DNA from: Nitrososphaera sp.
GTDB lineage: Archaea > Thermoproteota > Nitrososphaeria > Nitrososphaerales > Nitrososphaeraceae
Direction of reading: 5' to 3'
Length of the DNA stretch: 64,000 nt
Assembly: GCF_013388945.1 (NCBI RefSeq)
Contig: NZ_JACAEH010000007.1
Location: 30,187-94,186, forward strand
Part shown: in pieces, positions 42,016 to 49,778 of the stretch
How the letters are laid out: each line of letters opens with the position of its first letter
Position numbering within the stretch: position 1 is the stretch's first letter
Notes under the pieces: generated by a model
Seen by the model: only the letters and a program-made list of their open reading frames with translations
What the model was told of the DNA's origin: nothing
Database searches by the model: none
Position numbers and translations under genes: made by a program

Positions 42016-42749
42016 TGCTTCCTGCAAGGCAGGCCATGCTCATTGCATACTCGACAGGGATACTGTGGCTCCAGCGCAACCCGATGTCGCTCGTGTTCAC
42101 GGCAATCAGCCCGTTCTCGCTCCTGTTCGTTCTGTTCGTCGTAAGCGGCGGGCAGTACGTGCACCTTGCCGTCGCCGGCTCGCTTGTGATGGCGCTTGTC
42201 GGCTACGGCCTTGCGCTCGGGCAGGACATCTCGTTTTACAAGACAGAGTACAAGATACAGGACATTTTCGTTGCGTCGCCAGTCTCGCCGCTCACGTACA
42301 TGATGGGCCTTGCGCTTTCAGAGCTGCTGTTCGGGCTGCCGGCGCTCACCGTGCTTGCGGTGCTCGTGGTGTATTTTGGAGGCTCGCTTTTGACCATACC
42401 GCTTCTGATATCGTCGATACTGCTTCTCTGGGGCTCGATGTCCGCGATGGGCTTTTTCATATCGTCTCACATGCTCCACATGCGAAACGCGACGCAGGTG
42501 ATATCGTTTGTAAACGTCATCCTTGCGGTGCTACCGCCGGTGTTCTATTCCGTGACCACTTTGCCTGATTCCCTGCGCTACCTCTCTTATGCTGTTCCGA
42601 CGACGCACGCGTCGATAATGTTCCAGGCTACCATGGGGTTGCCGGTGCCTGCCGACTGGTCGCTTGGCTTTGGGTTTGCCGTGCAGGTGGCGTACCTGGT
42701 AGGGTTTGTAGCGCTTGCAAAGACAAAGGCCATCTGGCGTGAGACCTAG
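42012..42749 (+). CDS. ABC-2 type permease
   Basis: A 245-residue protein with six TM helices (residues ~30-48, 53-70, 100-125, 135-155, 170-190, 220-240), the usual ABC-2 export fold, and an N-terminal amphipathic helix. Pairs with the ATPase encoded just upstream (TGATG overlap). Exported substrate is unknown; possibly lipids or drugs. Confidence 0.92.
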   Translation: MMLPARQAMLIAYSTGILWLQRNPMSLVFTAISPFSLLFVLFVVSGGQYVHLAVAGSLVMALVGYGLALGQDISFYKTEYKIQDIFVASPVSPLTYMMGLALSELLFGLPALTVLAVLVVYFGGSLLTIPLLISSILLLWGSMSAMGFFISSHMLHMRNATQVISFVNVILAVLPPVFYSVTTLPDSLRYLSYAVPTTHASIMFQATMGLPVPADWSLGFGFAVQVAYLVGFVALAKTKAIWRET

Positions 42750-42916
42750 TCGACCGGCGGCGAGCGGCTGTTCTTGACGTACTTGATGAACTTGTCCCGG
42801 TCAGAGTCGGCAACATTGTAGTACCTCTTCAACGATTCCAGGGTGTCGTCGTCATACTGTTCATAGTATTTGCGCAAAATGTCATCCGCGTCGGGCTTGT
42901 GCTTTTTCGACGGCAC
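42746..42916 (-). CDS. Small hypothetical protein (56 aa)
   Basis: GTG start exactly 28 nt after an ATTTATCT box. Highly charged: MPSKKHKPDADDILRKYYEQ then YDDDTLESLKRYYNVADSDRDKFIKYVKN, all helical. Its stop overlaps that of the permease gene by CTAG. No motif, but promoter spacing and codon use support it. Confidence 0.6.
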   Translation of the reverse strand: MPSKKHKPDADDILRKYYEQYDDDTLESLKRYYNVADSDRDKFIKYVKNSRSPPVD

Positions 42917-42961
42917 GTTATACTCTCAAGCGCAGAAAAGATAAATTTTTTGGTAAGGTGG

Positions 42962-43035
42962 AGGTCACGGTGGGATTTGGACCCACGACCTGCTGATTAC
43001 AAGTCAGCCGCTCTGCCAGGCTGAGCTACGTGACC
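42962..43035 (-). tRNA. tRNA-Thr (anticodon TGT)
   Basis: A 74-nt cloverleaf on the minus strand: acceptor GGTCACG/CGTGACC, anticodon stem GCTGA/TCAGC with loop CTTGTAA (anticodon TGT, codon ACA), T arm GTGGG-TCCAAAT-CCCAC, discriminator T (known for archaeal tRNA-Thr). A TATTAATTA box lies ~28 nt before the 5' end. Confidence 0.95.
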
Positions 43036-43125
43036 TCGTTCTGGCAGTTTTGGTTGTACATAATTAATACTTTCGGCGACAGACGCCTGATGTATTTAAA
43101 TTACAGCGGACATCCAAGAGATGCG

Positions 43126-43389
43126 ATGGCGCAGAAATTTCTGGTGCAGGTCATCATCGAGAACAAGCCCTACATCAACGACCCCGAGGGCGAGACTATA
43201 CACCGCGATCTGGTGGTCAAGGGCGGGTACTCGCAGGTCAAGTCGGTGCGCGCCGCCAAGATGTTAAAGATGACTGTGAACGCAAATTCCGAGAAGGACG
43301 CCGAAAAGACCGTGCAAAAGCTTTGCGAGGAGCTGCGCATCTTCAACCCTGTAGTCAGCAACTGCACCGTAAAGGCTTCCAAGGCCTAG
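43126..43389 (+). CDS. purS: Phosphoribosylformylglycinamidine synthase subunit PurS
   Basis: An 87-residue subunit that bridges PurQ and PurL in FGAM synthase, the fourth purine step. FLVQVIIENKPYINDPEGETIHRDLVVKGGYSQVKSVRAAKMLKM is the family pattern. ATG 43126 is 32 nt after GTATTTAAATT. Separated from purQ/purL by a convergent CBS gene. Confidence 0.93.
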   Translation: MAQKFLVQVIIENKPYINDPEGETIHRDLVVKGGYSQVKSVRAAKMLKMTVNANSEKDAEKTVQKLCEELRIFNPVVSNCTVKASKA

Positions 43390-43844
43390 TGCTTGTCGTG
43401 GCTCATCGTCGCAATCACGTCGTCGATGCTTCCAGTGTCGCCAAGCGTCCCTTCCAGGAGCAATGTAGTTCTCAGGTGCTTGGCAAGGTCTGTGACTGTG
43501 ATGATGCCTACCACTTTGCCGCCTTCAAGTATTGGCAGCCTGCGCACCTTGTGGTTGACCATGCGCTGGACGGCCACTTCTATGGGGGTGTCAGGCGTGG
43601 CAGTCGTCAGTATCTTGGACATGATTTCTGACACCTTGACCTGCGAGACTGCAAGCTCTTTTGCGCATATCTTTTTAATGAAATCGCGCTCCGTCACGAT
43701 GCCGGCAGTCGCGCCGTCCTTTATCACAAAAAGCGAGCTGATGCCCTTTTCGGTCATCATCCTGGCGGCTTCAAGCGCGCTCTTGTCGCCGTCGATGGTG
43801 ACTATCTCCTTTGTCATGATGTCGCGCACGACGCTTGCGACCAT
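43386..43844 (-). CDS. Two-CBS-domain protein
   Basis: A 152-residue pair of CBS domains (VRDIMTKEIVTIDGDKSALEAARMMTEKGISSLFVI and VSEIMSKILTTATPDTPIEVAVQRMVNHKVRRLPI), with adenine-nucleotide-type ligand sites. Often senses AMP/ATP. It lies convergently between purS and purQ, overlapping purS by 4 nt, so a link to purine state is possible but unproven. Confidence 0.9.
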   Translation of the reverse strand: MVASVVRDIMTKEIVTIDGDKSALEAARMMTEKGISSLFVIKDGATAGIVTERDFIKKICAKELAVSQVKVSEIMSKILTTATPDTPIEVAVQRMVNHKVRRLPILEGGKVVGIITVTDLAKHLRTTLLLEGTLGDTGSIDDVIATMSHDKH

Positions 43845-43946
43845 GCACTAGACTTGGAACTGTAACGATTTAATCCTTGCCGTCGTAAAACACTGGAAAC
43901 CCCCTCAAGATATTAATACGAGCACCGAGAAGTCACACTCAAAATA

Positions 43947-44636
43947 ATGAAGATAGGGATTGCCGTTTTCCCCGGGAGCAACTGCGACCGCGACGTGCAC
44001 CACGTTTTGAACAATGTTGTGGGCCTTCAGGCCGACTTTATCTGGCACACCAAGGACAGGATTTCAGGCTACGACGCCATGATTATCCCCGGAGGCTTTG
44101 CCTTTGGCGACAGGCTTCGTGCAGGTATCATCGCCGCTCACAGCCCGATAGTGCAGGAGGTCAAGAGGCTTGCAAAGGACGGCATGCCGGTGCTAGGCAT
44201 TTGCAACGGCTTTCAGATACTTGTCGAGTCCGGGCTCCTGCCGGGCGCGCTTCTCATGAACGACTCGCTAAGGTTTGTCTGCCGGTGGACAAAGGTCAAG
44301 GTGCAGAACAACCACACGCCGTTTACGCAGGCTTTCTCAAAGCGCGAGGAATTCAACATACCGGTTGCGCACGGCGAGGGCCGCTACGTCGCAACCCCTG
44401 ACATTGTAAAGGACCTGAAGAAAAAGAACCAGGTCGTCCTGCAGTATTCGCACGACGACCCAAACGGCTCGACTGACCTTATAGCTGCGATATGCAACGA
44501 GCAGGGAAACGTCATGGGCATGATGCCGCACCCCGAGAGGGCAAGCGAAAGCATCATCTCTGCAAGCGGCTCGGGCGAGGCAATAGGCATCTTCCGCTCG
44601 CTTGCGTCTTTTCTTGAGCAAAGGGCGGTAGCCTGA
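43947..44636 (+). CDS. purQ: FGAM synthase glutaminase subunit PurQ
   Basis: Class I glutamine amidotransferase that supplies ammonia to PurL. Catalytic Cys is in VLGICNGFQILVESGLLPG; the oxyanion strand IIPGGFAFGDRLRAG and the His-Glu pair near MMPHPERASE complete the triad. 229 residues, ATG start with a TATTAATAC box ~35 nt upstream. purL follows after 2 nt. Confidence 0.95.
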   Translation: MKIGIAVFPGSNCDRDVHHVLNNVVGLQADFIWHTKDRISGYDAMIIPGGFAFGDRLRAGIIAAHSPIVQEVKRLAKDGMPVLGICNGFQILVESGLLPGALLMNDSLRFVCRWTKVKVQNNHTPFTQAFSKREEFNIPVAHGEGRYVATPDIVKDLKKKNQVVLQYSHDDPNGSTDLIAAICNEQGNVMGMMPHPERASESIISASGSGEAIGIFRSLASFLEQRAVA

Positions 44637-44638
44637 CC

Positions 44639-46672
44639 ATGGGCGTCCTCACAGAAGGAGAGCTGCGCTACCTTCAGGAAAAGCTCGGCAGGCCTGCAAA
44701 CGAGGTCGAGCAGGACATCGTCGGCGCCGAGTGGTCCGAGCACTGCTCGTACAAGTCATCCAAGAAATACCTGCGATTGTTGCCGACAAAGGGCAAGCGG
44801 GTGCTTGTGGGGCCGGGATATGACGCCGGCGTCCTTGACGTGGGCGACGGCTACGTGCTGACCGTGCACATCGAAAGCCACAACCACCCGTCAGCAGTAG
44901 AACCGTTTGGCGGGGCCGCAACCGGCGTCGGCGGAGTAATACGCGACATTATGTCCATGGGCACAAGGCCCATTGCGGTCTTTGACGCGCTGCGCTTTGC
45001 GCCAATCGAGGGCAAGAGCAAGCAGGCCCAAAAGTCAAGGTGGCTTTTTAAAAACGTCGTCAAGGGCATAGCCGACTATGGCAACTGCATCGGGATACCG
45101 ACTGTCGGCGGCGAGATAGAGTTTGACCCGTCGTTTGAGGACTATTGCCTCGTCGACGTGGCGTCGATTGGCGCCGGCAAAAAAGAAGAGGTGATTTCAA
45201 ACAGGGCAGAAGTGGGCGACTTTTTGGTGCTTGCAGGGGGCTCGACTGGCCGGGACGGCATCCACGGCGCCTCGTTTGCGTCAAAGGCGCTTGAAGCCGA
45301 GAACCGCTCGGCGGTGCAGATACCCGACCCGTTCCTTGAGAAACTGCTTCTTGAAGCAACCATGGAGGCAGTCAGGCAGGGCTGCGTCAAGGCGATAAAG
45401 GACCTTGGCGGCGGAGGGCTGTCGTGCTGTTTGTCGGAAACTTCAGACAGCCTTGGCAGGGGCTTTGACGTCGAACTTTTGAAGGTGCGCGCAAGGGAAG
45501 CCGGCATGACGCCCAACGAGCTCATGATATCCGAGTCGCAGGAGCGCATGCTGTTTGTAACAGACGCGCAAAAGCTGCCAGAATTGCAATCGATCCTTGA
45601 CAAGTACGAGATAGGCTATTCCGTCCTTGGCAAGGCCGAAGGGCACGAGAACCTGACTGTCAGGCACGCCGGCAAGGTGGTCGCAGACATGCCCTCAAGC
45701 CTTGTGGCGCACGCGCCGCTTGCAGACAGGGCAAGCAAGAGGCCCGCGTACCTTGACAGGCTGAAAAAGGCACGCCAGCCAAGACCTGCAAACCTAGGCA
45801 GGGCTCTGCTTTCGCTTCTCTCAAACCCGACGATTGCCGGCAAGAGCTGGGTCTACCAGCAGTACGACCACGAAGTCGGCGTAAGGACGGTAGTCAAGCC
45901 GGGCGCAGGCGACGCGGCCGTGATGAGGCTTGACAACGGCAAGTTTGTCGCGGCAAAACTTGACGGCAACTCAAAGCACTGCTACCTCGACCCGTACCAG
46001 GGCACGCTTGGCTGCCTGTCAGAGGGCGTGCGCAACGTGGTATGCACAGGCGCCGAGCCAATAGGCGTCGTGGACCACCTGCAGTTTGGAAGCCCGGAGG
46101 ACCCGGAGATATTCTGGACGTTTGCGCAGGCGGTAAACGCCATCGTGGATTACTGCAACTTTATGGAGATGCCTGTAGTCGGCGGCAAGGTCAGCTTTTA
46201 CAACGAAACTGCCAAGGGCGCGATAAAGCCCTCGCCTGTCATGGGCACGCTCGGGCTCATAGACGACAAAAAGTGGATAACCCGGCCCGCTCTCGGGCAC
46301 GGCGACACCATTTTCATAGTCGGTGAGACGCGCCCGGAGATGGGGGGCTCTGAATACTATGAATACGTGCACGGCATAACCGGTGGGCCGGTGCCGCAGG
46401 TGGACCTTGCGACGGACAGGGCAAACGGCGCAGCCGTCATGAAGCTGATAAGAAACGGGCTTGTCACCTGCGCGCACGACTGCTCAAAGGGCGGCCTTGC
46501 AGTTGCACTTGCAGAGATGGCAGTCGCCGGCAAGACGGGCTTTAAGGTGGAGATGGACAAGGCCCCGAGCACGTGCAAGCGGGCCGACGAGCTCTTGTTC
46601 TCCGAGTCGCACTCGCGCTATATTGTCGGGACGTCCAAGCCTGCAGAAGTTGAGCAGCTGCTAAAGTCATAA
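44639..46672 (+). CDS. purL: FGAM synthase subunit PurL, N-terminal 677 residues, ends at in-frame UAA
   Basis: ATP-dependent synthase of the small-PurL type. It has ESHNHPSAVEPFGGAATGVGGVIRDI, LGGGGLSCC, SESQERMLFV and VGGKVSFYNE. The frame is stopped by TAA at 46670-46672 after VEQLLKS, where the family continues for ~45 residues; the missing piece is encoded in the same frame right after (46673-46807). With it the protein would be 722 positions, normal for the family. ATG start close behind purQ (2 nt gap). Confidence 0.93.
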   Translation: MGVLTEGELRYLQEKLGRPANEVEQDIVGAEWSEHCSYKSSKKYLRLLPTKGKRVLVGPGYDAGVLDVGDGYVLTVHIESHNHPSAVEPFGGAATGVGGVIRDIMSMGTRPIAVFDALRFAPIEGKSKQAQKSRWLFKNVVKGIADYGNCIGIPTVGGEIEFDPSFEDYCLVDVASIGAGKKEEVISNRAEVGDFLVLAGGSTGRDGIHGASFASKALEAENRSAVQIPDPFLEKLLLEATMEAVRQGCVKAIKDLGGGGLSCCLSETSDSLGRGFDVELLKVRAREAGMTPNELMISESQERMLFVTDAQKLPELQSILDKYEIGYSVLGKAEGHENLTVRHAGKVVADMPSSLVAHAPLADRASKRPAYLDRLKKARQPRPANLGRALLSLLSNPTIAGKSWVYQQYDHEVGVRTVVKPGAGDAAVMRLDNGKFVAAKLDGNSKHCYLDPYQGTLGCLSEGVRNVVCTGAEPIGVVDHLQFGSPEDPEIFWTFAQAVNAIVDYCNFMEMPVVGGKVSFYNETAKGAIKPSPVMGTLGLIDDKKWITRPALGHGDTIFIVGETRPEMGGSEYYEYVHGITGGPVPQVDLATDRANGAAVMKLIRNGLVTCAHDCSKGGLAVALAEMAVAGKTGFKVEMDKAPSTCKRADELLFSESHSRYIVGTSKPAEVEQLLKS

Positions 46673-46807
46673 GGAGTAAAGTTTGCCCAGATAGGCAGGT
46701 CTGCCCGGGGCAGGGCCGAGTTTACACAGGGCAAGAAAGCAAAGGTGTCGATTCCACTTGCAAAACTTGACAACGCCTTTGGCGCGCTTGGCAGGATAAT
46801 GCAGTGA
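46673..46807 (+). pseudogene. In-frame continuation of purL after the UAA
   Basis: Read in the purL frame, the 44 codons after the TAA give GVKFAQIGRSARGRAEFTQG then KVSIPLAKLDNAFGALGRIMQ and a TGA at 46805-46807. KFAQIGR is the usual PurL C-terminal motif. There is no start codon at the junction, so separate translation is unlikely: read-through, loss of the tail, or a sequence error are the options. Confidence 0.75.
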
Positions 46808-46879
46808 AGATACATTTTTTAAATCATGCCGCCAAGCTAACCACAGTCATGGCCAGCGCATGCTTGGGGGGAATCGCCT

Positions 46880-48316
46880 TTGGTCCATGAAAACTGCGGC
46901 GTCGTAGGCATATTCTCGCTTGCCGGGCACAACGTCATCCCGTTTGCAATAGATATGCTCCGGGCTCTTCAGCACAGGGGCCAGGAGGCGTGGGGCATTG
47001 CAGTGCCGGGCAAGTCGCCTTTCAAGAGGCTCGGGCTTGTTTCTGCCTCGGCTTCAGACTTTCAGTCAATCGTCAAAAAGTACAAGTCAAGCGCTGCCAT
47101 CGGCCATGTCAGGTATTCCACCTTTGGCAAGAGCAACCTTGAAAACGCGCAGCCCCTGAAGGTCAAGGACCTGTGCATAGCGCACAACGGCACGATAGCA
47201 AACGTTGAAGAATTGTCAGGGATGGTTGGCGGGTGCACGTTCACGCCCCAGACCATGAGCGACACGCTTGTCGCCGCGCAGAGGCTTGTCATGCACATCG
47301 CCGAAAAGGACGACATGGCATCTGCGATGTCTATCCTGAAAAGCGAGATGGTCGGCTCGTTCTGCTTTACCTTCCTCACAGACGACGGCTCTGTCTACGC
47401 TGCGCGGGACACGCGGGGCTTCCGCCCGCTCGTGCTCGGGTTCCACAAAGAGACTTCGACCTACATGGTCGCTTCTGAATCATGTGCGCTTGCGGCAGTT
47501 GGCGCGCAGCTGGTGCGCGACGTCGAGCCCGGCGAGCTTGTGAAAATGGGCAAGGCAGGCGTGGAGACAAAGCAGTTTGCGACTGAAAGCCCGCACGCCC
47601 ACTGCGCCTTTGAATACACCTACTTTGCGCACCCGTCCTCCATAATGGAGGGCATCAACGTGTATGCGGCGCGCAAGCGAATAGGACAGTTCCTGGCAAA
47701 GAAATTCCCGATAATGGACGCAGACGTCGTCGTTCCAGTGCCGGACTCTGCAAGGCCTGCGGCGCTTGGCTACGCGCTTGAGGCCGGCCTGCCGTTTGAG
47801 GAGGGCCTGCTGAAGGACAGGTACAGCAAGAAGGGCTCGATGCGCAGCTTTATCGAGCCGTACCAGAACGACAGGGTCGAGATAAACAAGGGAATAATCC
47901 CAATCCGCGAGGTGGTAGAAGGAAGACACGTCGTCGTGGTGGACGACAGCATAGTCCGCGGCACAAGCTCTGCGTCGATAATAAGCACACTCCGTGCGGC
48001 AGGCGCAAGGCGCATAAGCCTTGTAGTCACGTATCCGCCGATACGGTACCCCTGCTACGCTGGCATCGACTTTCCGTCGCAGGAAGAGCTGATAGCGTAC
48101 CAGCACGGCGCAGAAGAGCAGGCAAACGAAAAGGTAGCGTCAAAAGTAGCCCGCGTGATAGGGGCAGACTATGTCGCCTACAACGACACTTCAAACCTTG
48201 CGCAGGCAATAGGCATGCCAGAGCAGGAGCTGTGCTTTACCTGCTCGACCGGCAACTATGCCCCGCTTGGAATAAAGCCGGTGTTCAAGACCCGGGCCCA
48301 GATAAAGGGTGAATGA
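46880..48316 (+). CDS. purF: Amidophosphoribosyltransferase
   Basis: First committed enzyme of purine synthesis (PRPP + Gln to phosphoribosylamine). A five-residue leader precedes the nucleophile Cys6 in HENCGVVGIFS. The glutamine site HVRYSTFG and HNGTIANVEEL and the PRPP loop VVVVDDSIVRGTS are intact. 478 residues; TTG start, a GGGGGGAA Shine-Dalgarno-like run ~8 nt upstream and a TTTTTTAAATC TATA ~60 nt upstream, so it has a short 5' leader unlike its neighbours. Compare with the degenerate paralogue at 3598-4971. Confidence 0.96.
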   Translation: MVHENCGVVGIFSLAGHNVIPFAIDMLRALQHRGQEAWGIAVPGKSPFKRLGLVSASASDFQSIVKKYKSSAAIGHVRYSTFGKSNLENAQPLKVKDLCIAHNGTIANVEELSGMVGGCTFTPQTMSDTLVAAQRLVMHIAEKDDMASAMSILKSEMVGSFCFTFLTDDGSVYAARDTRGFRPLVLGFHKETSTYMVASESCALAAVGAQLVRDVEPGELVKMGKAGVETKQFATESPHAHCAFEYTYFAHPSSIMEGINVYAARKRIGQFLAKKFPIMDADVVVPVPDSARPAALGYALEAGLPFEEGLLKDRYSKKGSMRSFIEPYQNDRVEINKGIIPIREVVEGRHVVVVDDSIVRGTSSASIISTLRAAGARRISLVVTYPPIRYPCYAGIDFPSQEELIAYQHGAEEQANEKVASKVARVIGADYVAYNDTSNLAQAIGMPEQELCFTCSTGNYAPLGIKPVFKTRAQIKGE

Positions 48317-48349
48317 GAGCTTAAATCCTAGATTGGACTTTTTCGTACC

Positions 48350-48721
48350 GTGCGCCTTGCAATAGTGCTGGCAATCGCCGGCGGCATAGTTGCAGCAACT
48401 GTGGCAGCCATAGTCGCGTCTTCAATCCCGACGCAGGACTATTCGCTGACTGTTGACGCGCTCAAGGACGAGCAGTCGCTTTTCACCAACGCCCGCGTCG
48501 TTCTGTCAAACACAGGCCGGCTGCCTCTGACAGACATCACAGTCGACTTTGGCGGCGGACAGAAGGAGGATGTAGGCACGCTTGACGTTGGCGCCAAGCG
48601 CACGGTCTCGCCCCCGGAGGGCGTGCAACTTGACAGCGTGACTGTGACTGCCGAGCCGGACATCATGATAGTGCAGAAATACAGGACGCCGATAAAGCTG
48701 CCCGGCATGATAGGCTCCTGA
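48350..48721 (+). CDS. Membrane-anchored extracytoplasmic hypothetical protein (123 aa)
   Basis: An N-terminal TM anchor or uncleaved signal (AIVLAIAGGIVAATVAAIVASS) precedes a beta-rich domain (VVLSNTGRLPLTDITVDFGGGQKEDVGTLDVGAKRTVSPP) that looks Ig/CARDB-like, as used in archaeal surface proteins. GTG start. No partner is evident. Confidence 0.7.
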   Translation: MRLAIVLAIAGGIVAATVAAIVASSIPTQDYSLTVDALKDEQSLFTNARVVLSNTGRLPLTDITVDFGGGQKEDVGTLDVGAKRTVSPPEGVQLDSVTVTAEPDIMIVQKYRTPIKLPGMIGS

Positions 48722-48753
48722 CGGCGTTTAAATATCAAAACTGTCGAGAAAAT

Positions 48754-49173
48754 GTGATGAACACCGACTCGCACACCGACGCCGAGCTGAGGGAGTTTTA
48801 CAAGATGAAGAACATCGCAGTCGTGGGCATGTCCAAGACCGACGGCAAGCCCGCAAACTATGTCCCCAAATATCTGATTGAGCAAGGCTACAACGTTATT
48901 CCTGTAAACCCGACGGCGCCGGAGATAATGGGGAAAAAGTCGTACCCTGTCGTTTCAGGCGTGCAAGAGCCGGTGGACATTGTTGACGTGTTCAGGCCTT
49001 CTGACGACGTGCTTGCAGTCGTGCAGGACGCGGTGAAAAAGCCGGGTATCAAGCTGATATGGATGCAACTTGGAATCTACAACGAGCAGGCAGAAAAGCT
49101 GGCCAAAGAAAAGGGCATCAAGGTCGTTTACAATCGATGTATGCTCGAAGAGCACCAGCGGCTTTTCGGCTGA
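48754..49173 (+). CDS. CoA-binding domain protein (139 aa)
   Basis: A Rossmann CoA-binding protein like the YccU/CoA_binding_2 family: IAVVGMSKTDGKPANYVPKYLIEQGYNVIPVNPTAPEIMGKKSYPVVSGVQEPVDIVDVFRPSDDV, and KLIWMQLGIYNEQAEKLAKEKG. It lacks the ligase domains of SucD. Often a stand-alone regulator or CoA sensor. ATG start. Confidence 0.9.
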   Translation: MMNTDSHTDAELREFYKMKNIAVVGMSKTDGKPANYVPKYLIEQGYNVIPVNPTAPEIMGKKSYPVVSGVQEPVDIVDVFRPSDDVLAVVQDAVKKPGIKLIWMQLGIYNEQAEKLAKEKGIKVVYNRCMLEEHQRLFG

Positions 49174-49211
49174 CAGTACACTCAATTATCAGGCGCGCCC
49201 ACACGCATGGC

Positions 49212-49574
49212 ATGGCAGAGAGCACGGACAGGGTGGCGCAAAAAGTCAGGCAGGCAGTAGACGAGCTTGCGGCCGAAGGCGTGGCGGCAAAGATAGGGGT
49301 CGACGGAGACGCCGGCATAGTGAAGGTCTACACGGAAAAGTCAGACGCCCTGAAAAAGGCGTCGTCTGGTCTTGCAGAAGTCCTGGAGCTTGCCTACACG
49401 ACGGCAGAGCACCACCCCTACTGGGCCATGCTCTACCACGCGACAGAGATATCGAAAATGCTTCTTGAGAGATGGGACTCCGATCTTTCTGCAGACAACC
49501 TGTCGGAGATAGAATGGCGGTGCGACGAGATAAGGATGGCCAAAGAGCGCGCCGGCCACCACCACGCCGACTAG
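49212..49574 (+). CDS. Hypothetical protein (120 aa)
   Basis: Soluble, helical, with acidic/basic alternation: VRQAVDELAAEGVAAKIGVDGDAGIVKVYTEKSD is a strand-helix unit, and LEVLELAYTTAEHHPYWAMLYHATEIS has a cluster of His and Tyr. The ATG at 49212 fits a CAATTATC box ~24 nt upstream, so the longer frame from 49059 is discarded. No family is recognised. The C-terminal GHHHAD is His-rich. Confidence 0.65.
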   Translation: MAESTDRVAQKVRQAVDELAAEGVAAKIGVDGDAGIVKVYTEKSDALKKASSGLAEVLELAYTTAEHHPYWAMLYHATEISKMLLERWDSDLSADNLSEIEWRCDEIRMAKERAGHHHAD

Positions 49575-49604
49575 TTTATCCGAAAGTTCTGCGTAAATGA
49601 TGCA

Positions 49605-49739
49605 ATGGCACAGGCGTTAACGACTGTAACTGAAAAATCGACATCAAACAAACTGTCGTTTGCTGTCCATGCGTCGCTGCTGGGTTCTTTTGCGAGCCTG
49701 GTTGGATACCTTGCGGTGGTCTGCCATCACGTACACTGA
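49605..49739 (+). CDS. Single-TM microprotein with His-rich tail (44 aa)
   Basis: ATG exactly 28 nt after AGTTTATCC. A Thr/Ser-rich N-terminus (MAQALTTVTEKSTSNK) leads into a helix LSFAVHASLLGSFASLVGYLAVV that ends with CHHVH. The His and Cys cluster could bind metal. A novel small gene; no homologue recognised. Confidence 0.5.
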   Translation: MAQALTTVTEKSTSNKLSFAVHASLLGSFASLVGYLAVVCHHVH

Positions 49740-49778
49740 TCCACATCCTATAAATAATAAAACAGCGGGGGTTTTCAC

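Noticed and set aside
46671..46684. Re-initiation inside purL after the UAA using the AAGGAG run
   Set aside because: The AAGGAG is present, but no ATG, GTG or TTG follows in the purL frame within a usable distance.
46849..46890. Short leader ORF (13 codons) upstream of and overlapping purF start
   Set aside because: It has a well-placed ATG relative to the TATA box, but no attenuator-like codon run or hairpin, and purF has its own Shine-Dalgarno-like run. Not enough to claim regulation.
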